This document shows positions 25,784 through 29,118 of a DNA stretch of 29,118 nucleotides, in pieces (the first letter of the stretch is position 1; each line of letters opens with the position of its first letter). The position numbers and the translations under genes were made by a program. Below the pieces are notes generated by a model. That model saw only the letters and a program-made list of their open reading frames with translations, was not told the DNA's origin and did not search any database. Where the stretch lies: NCBI GenBank assembly GCA_012035435.1, contig JAAUPH010000004.1:1-29118 (forward strand), written 5' to 3'. The DNA is from Sphingopyxis sp. (lineage in GTDB: Bacteria; Pseudomonadota; Alphaproteobacteria; Sphingomonadales; Sphingomonadaceae).

Positions 25784-26823
25784 ATGGACAATCTGACCCA
25801 TAGCCTGGTTGGCGCGATCCTTGGTCAATGCGGACTGAAACGCAAGACGGCGCTGGCCATGCCGACGCTGGTCATTGCGGCGAATATACCGGACATCGAT
25901 GCGGCCTGTTTTTTCTGGCTCGATGGTGCCGAGCATCTGGGATTCCGGCGCGGCATAACGCATGGGCCCATTGCAATGCTGGTGCTGCCGTTGTTGCTGT
26001 GGGCCGCTATGGTGGGTTGGGATCGCTGGCGGCGTGCACGCAACTCCGACCGGCCAGCCGTGCATCGTGGCTGGCTGCTTGCGCTGGCCTATATCGGCTG
26101 CCTGTCGCACCCGGCATTTGACTGGCTGAATGTTTACGGGATCCGCCTGCTCGAGCCATTTAGCAGTCGGTGGTTTTATGGCGACACGCTGTTCATCATC
26201 GATATCTGGCTTTGGGTTCTGTTACTCGGTGGTTTGCTGTGGTCACTTCGATCCGAAAATACGGCGGTAACTGGAAGCGGCAGGCGCAGGTCATCGGGGC
26301 GATCGCCGCTGTGTACATCTTTGCCAACGGCATCGTGACGGGCATAGCCGAGCGGGATGGCCGGGCGCTGGTAGCACAGCATTTGCAGTTTGAGCCGACG
26401 ATGATGGTCGGCAGCCCGGTCCCATTCGCCTTTTGGGAACGCGAATTGCTGTGGCGTCATAATCTCGATGCGTCGGCGGGCGGGGGGTCACTCTATGGCG
26501 ATGGGACGTACAGCCTGCTGGACGGAGCGAAACTGAGGATTGAGCGACATCATTATCATGGGGATCGTGATGTCTACCTTACCCGAAACAGCCCCAAAAA
26601 CCGTGCGGTCGTTCATACGCTGCGGGGAACAAGCAAAATTGCCATGCAACGCGCCCAGCGCATCGCGATGACCAACCCGGAGTTTAAGGCCTTCCTGTTC
26701 TGGTCGCGCATGCCGTTGGTCAAGATCGGCCGCGACGACGTGGTGATTACCGACCAACGCTTCACCGATCCAAGGGCTGTCGATCGCTTCACCGTGCGTG
26801 CGCCGCTGGAGCGGGCCGAATGA
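25784..26823 (+). CDS. YdjM/DUF457-type membrane-bound metal-dependent hydrolase (one frame break)
   Basis: An inner-membrane protein of the family including YdjM, annotated as metal-dependent hydrolases with little experimental support. The N-terminus has the hallmark MDNLTHSLVGAILGQCGLK, NIPDIDAACFFW, RRGITHGPIAMLVLP and YIGCLSHPAFDWLNVYG, with His/Asp positions that could bind metal, between hydrophobic helices. The frame breaks at the A4 run 26256-26259; one added A makes LRSEKYGGNWKRQAQVIGAI. A further helix and a soluble C-terminal domain (FWERELLWRH, DGTYSLLDGAKL, LFWSRMPLVKIG) follow to 26823. About 346 residues. It begins 9 bases after korB and overlaps phrB as ATGA, so these four genes look like one transcript; a functional tie is not evident. 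Confidence 0.8.
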
Positions 26824-28292
26824 CCGCGCCCCAGATTATTTGGCTGCGACAGGATTTGCGGCTGGCGGATCAGCCTGCCTTTGCTGCGGCCGCGGCCGCT
26901 GGACCGGTCATCCCGGTTTACATTCTGGATGATGAAACACCCGCGCACCGCAAGATGGGCGGTGCGTCGCGATGGTGGCTGCACCATAGCTTGACGGCGC
27001 TCGCCGCCGATCTTGACGCCCGCGGATCGCGACTCATTTTAAGGCGCGGCAGGACGGATGCAGAGCTTGCCAAGCTTGCTGCCGAAACGGGCGCTGCGGC
27101 CGTTCATGCGCTGCGGCATGTCGAACCTTGGTGGCGCAATTCGGAGCGGGCACTCAAAAAGGCTTTGAGCGGGGATTGCGAACTTGTTTGTCATAACGGG
27201 CAATATCTCGCCCCGCCCGGCACCATAGTCACGGGTGGCGGGACGCCGTTCAAGATTTATACCCCTTTCTGGCGAGCTTTGTCGGCCACAATGCCGCCCG
27301 CAGCACCATCGCCCGCCCCGTCGGCGATCACTGCACCCGCATCATGGCCCGCATCGGACAGGCTCGCCGACTGGCAGCTGCTGCCCACTCGTCCCGATTG
27401 GGCGGCGGGGATGCGCGACATGTGGACGCCGGGCGAGGCCGGGGCGCAGAAGCGGTTGGAAGGCTTTGTGAGTCACGCCAGTCTTTATGACCAACGCCGC
27501 AACCTGCCGTCTGACCACGGTACCAGTTTCCTGTCACCGCATCTGCATTTCGGCGAGATATCGCCTGCGCGATGCTGGCATGCGACGATGGATCGTGGCG
27601 GATCGGTCGAGACCTTCCTGAAAGAGTTGGTGTGGCGCGATTATGGCGCGAACATCGTCCACCAGTATCCAGATTATGGCAGTCGCAACGCGCGCGATGC
27701 TTTCAATCACTTTCCCTGGCGCGACCCCAACGCCCCGGATGCAGCAGCAGAGCTGAAGGCGTGGCAAACGGGCCGCACAGGCTATCCCATCGTCGATGCC
27801 GGGATGCGCCAGCTGTGGGCAACCGGATGGATGCACAACCGGGTCCGCATGATCGCGGCAAGTTTTCTGATCAAACATTTGCTCATCGACTGGCGTGTGG
27901 GTGAACAATGGTTTTGGGACACGCTGGTCGATGCGGACTACGGGTCCAACGCGGTCAATTGGCAGTGGACTGCGGGTAGCGGGGTGGACAGCAACATGTT
28001 CGTCCGCATCATGGCTCCGCTGACACAATCCGAAAAGTTCGATGCTGCGGCCTACATCCGCCAGTGGATACCCGAACTGCGCGATGTGAATGACGCAAAA
28101 ATTCATGACCCCGACAGCTTCGGTGCACGCCCGCGCAATTATCCCGCGAAGATCGTCGATCACCGCTTTGCCCGCGACCGCGCGCTGGCGGCGCATGACA
28201 TTCGCTTCGCCTACATCAAGGCCACCGAAGGCGCGACCGACAAGGCCAAGAGCGAACGAACCGACAACCGCAACGACGACGATGAGCACTGA
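26820..28292 (+). CDS. phrB: Deoxyribodipyrimidine photo-lyase with an unusual C-terminal tail
   Basis: A class I-type photolyase that uses FAD and light to split pyrimidine dimers. The N-terminal alpha/beta domain starts IIWLRQDLRLADQPAF and has VYILDDETP and GGASRWWLHHSL; the FAD domain has SFLSPHLHFGEISP, FLKELVWRDYGANIVHQYP, FNHFPWRDP, TGYPIVDAGMRQLWATGWMH and NRVRMIAASFLIKHLLIDWR, ending with DADYGSNAVNWQWTAGSG and APLTQSEKFD. The core ends near RALAAH (residue 459), where related enzymes stop within a few residues. Here 31 more residues follow (DIRFAYIKATEG, then a charged end). 490 residues, uninterrupted. ATGA overlap with the hydrolase gene. CPD repair is likely; (6-4) or cryptochrome roles cannot be excluded. 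Confidence 0.95.
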   Translation: MTAPQIIWLRQDLRLADQPAFAAAAAAGPVIPVYILDDETPAHRKMGGASRWWLHHSLTALAADLDARGSRLILRRGRTDAELAKLAAETGAAAVHALRHVEPWWRNSERALKKALSGDCELVCHNGQYLAPPGTIVTGGGTPFKIYTPFWRALSATMPPAAPSPAPSAITAPASWPASDRLADWQLLPTRPDWAAGMRDMWTPGEAGAQKRLEGFVSHASLYDQRRNLPSDHGTSFLSPHLHFGEISPARCWHATMDRGGSVETFLKELVWRDYGANIVHQYPDYGSRNARDAFNHFPWRDPNAPDAAAELKAWQTGRTGYPIVDAGMRQLWATGWMHNRVRMIAASFLIKHLLIDWRVGEQWFWDTLVDADYGSNAVNWQWTAGSGVDSNMFVRIMAPLTQSEKFDAAAYIRQWIPELRDVNDAKIHDPDSFGARPRNYPAKIVDHRFARDRALAAHDIRFAYIKATEGATDKAKSERTDNRNDDDEH

Positions 28293-28520
28293 ACGCAGCA
28301 CTCGATGGGTTCTTGAGGTCATGTCCTTCTCCTCTCAAGTTCCACCGTGCCTTGGGATTGTGCGGCGTTGCACCCCGATAGCATCCTGGTGAAGTGTACG
28401 GCTATAACGTGACATCGGGCTACTTACACCGATAGTAAAGCTGTTCTTTTGGCCATTTTTGATAAGCTTTTCGCTACAACAGCATTCTAGCAAAAGACGT
28501 GCCGAAATGGAACATGCCAA

Positions 28521-28543
28521 AAGGCCGCATCGCTGCGGCCCTT
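28521..28543 (-). terminator. Hairpin terminator after the malic enzyme gene
   Basis: On the minus strand AAGGGCCGCA-GCGA-TGCGGCCTTTT forms a strong stem with a GCGA loop and a T tract, 22 bases after the malic enzyme stop at 28565. The spacer 28293-28564 between the convergent phrB and malic enzyme genes holds no other coding sequence that I can support; its middle (28380-28500) is more AT-rich. Confidence 0.8.
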
Positions 28544-28564
28544 GAAACAAAGAAGACTGCTCGC

Positions 28565-29118
28565 TTACGCGCCAGGGAGACGAGCGCGACGGGCGACACC
28601 ATCATCGATTGCGGCCTGGGCAACCGCAGCAGCAATGGTAGGAACGACACTGCGGTTGAAGACGCTGGGAATGATATATTCCTCGTTGACCTCTTCGGGA
28701 TCGATGACGCTGGCGAGGGCTTTGGCCGCAGCTAGACGCATGTTCGCCGTCATTTTCCGGGCCTGCACATCGAGCGCCCCGCGAAAGATACCAGGGAAAC
28801 TGAGCACATTGTTGATCTGGTTTGGCTGGTCGGAGCGGCCCGTCGCCACCACCCGAGCATACTGGCGCAGCATATCGGGGTCGCCTTCAGGGATGGGATT
28901 GGCCATCGCGAAAATAATTGAATCGGCGGCCATGGATTGAATCATCGCTGGAGTAAGGATGTTGCCCTTTGAGACGCCAATAAAAGCGTCGGCACCCGCA
29001 AGTGCGGCGGCCAAATTGCCACTCCGACCCTCGCGGTTGGTTTGCGAGGCGATGATCCGCTGCATCGGCGTTTGCAGGCTATCATCGCCCATTTCAGGAT
29101 GCCATGACGATCCACGGC
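28565..29118 (-). CDS. Malic enzyme, C-terminal part (cut by window edge, probable frame break)
   Basis: Malic enzyme decarboxylates malate to pyruvate, giving NAD(P)H. The C-terminal half of the NAD-binding domain is seen: GADAFIGVSKGNILTP, MAADSIIFAMANPIPEGDP, QPNQINNVLSFPGIFRGALD, KMTANMRLAAAKALA and EEYIIPSVFNRSVVPTIAAA, all conserved in the family, with stop at 28565. At the window edge a different frame gives AVDRHGIL, which matches the expected strand before this region; one base added at the run 29092-29094 would join it to KMGDDSLQ. NAD versus NADP use, and whether a phosphotransacetylase domain was present upstream, cannot be told (the gene ends with the malic domain, so no C-terminal fusion). 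Confidence 0.88.
   Translation of the reverse strand, partial: RGSSWHPEMGDDSLQTPMQRIIASQTNREGRSGNLAAALAGADAFIGVSKGNILTPAMIQSMAADSIIFAMANPIPEGDPDMLRQYARVVATGRSDQPNQINNVLSFPGIFRGALDVQARKMTANMRLAAAKALASVIDPEEVNEEYIIPSVFNRSVVPTIAAAVAQAAIDDGVARRARLPGA

Noticed and set aside
5109..26823. Calling the broken genes (nitroreductase, cyclophilin, AAA, tilS, cpoB, korA, korB, hydrolase) pseudogenes
   Set aside because: All are mended by one added base, all in the same direction, and several are expected to be essential; consensus error is the better explanation.
1..29118. CRISPR array, insertion sequence, prophage or defence island
   Set aside because: No regularly spaced direct repeats, no transposase, integrase, phage structural gene or recognisable defence gene set was seen on either strand.

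Overview
The window reads as a contig from a sphingomonad-type alphaproteobacterium (Sphingomonadales). This rests on the style of the proteins (FtsH, HslU/HslV, omega, RodZ-like, CpoB, TilS, 2-oxoacid:ferredoxin oxidoreductase), on high GC with GC-rich third positions, and on two kinds of palindromic intergenic repeat of a sort I associate with this group. The first ~765 bases do not fit. They hold the end of ffh and the start of rpsP in a visibly less GC-rich style, with an S16 N-terminus unlike alphaproteobacterial S16 (perhaps Chloroflexota-like, a weak guess). The S16 frame then runs without a stop into the middle of a sphingomonad thiolase-like protein. This looks like a chimeric join, not a real gene fusion.

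Layout. 1-764: foreign ffh end and rpsP start. 765-5779: thiolase-like protein (+), then on the minus strand a nitroreductase and a PhoX-type phosphatase with a quinone-oxidoreductase-like gene 4 bp behind it; a Pho-box-like site precedes the phosphatase. 5780-7960: tRNA-Ser, a secreted cyclophilin-type isomerase, palindromic repeats, a DUF1905 gene, a small conserved-looking ORF and tRNA-Thr. 7962-13492: LysR regulator, a short CDC48-like ATPase, an MFS exporter with an ABM-domain gene, a phospholipid N-methyltransferase and a cardiolipin-synthase-like PLD protein. 13623-22722: rpoZ (+), then a long minus-strand housekeeping run (rppH, folK, tRNA-Lys, hslV, hslU, rodZ-like, cpoB, tilS, ftsH, DUF3800). 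22871-28292: korA-korB-hydrolase-photolyase (+), with ATGA overlaps at korA/korB and hydrolase/photolyase and 9 bp between korB and the hydrolase gene. 28565-29118: C-terminal part of a malic enzyme (-).

The strongest signal is a systematic one. About eleven reading-frame breaks occur (ffh, nitroreductase, cyclophilin, AAA ATPase, tilS, cpoB twice, korA, korB, hydrolase, malic enzyme), and every one is repaired by adding a single base, often in a short homopolymer. Some hit genes expected to be essential (ffh, tilS), so uncorrected consensus deletion errors explain them better than pseudogenes. I give those genes as single CDS entries spanning the break.

I see no CRISPR array, prophage, insertion sequence or recognisable defence island. 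The more interesting biology is modest: a D2-only CDC48-like ATPase with an altered Walker B, a photolyase with an unusual C-terminal tail, a Pho-box candidate before the PhoX-like gene, and a repeat that supplies a ribosome-binding site.
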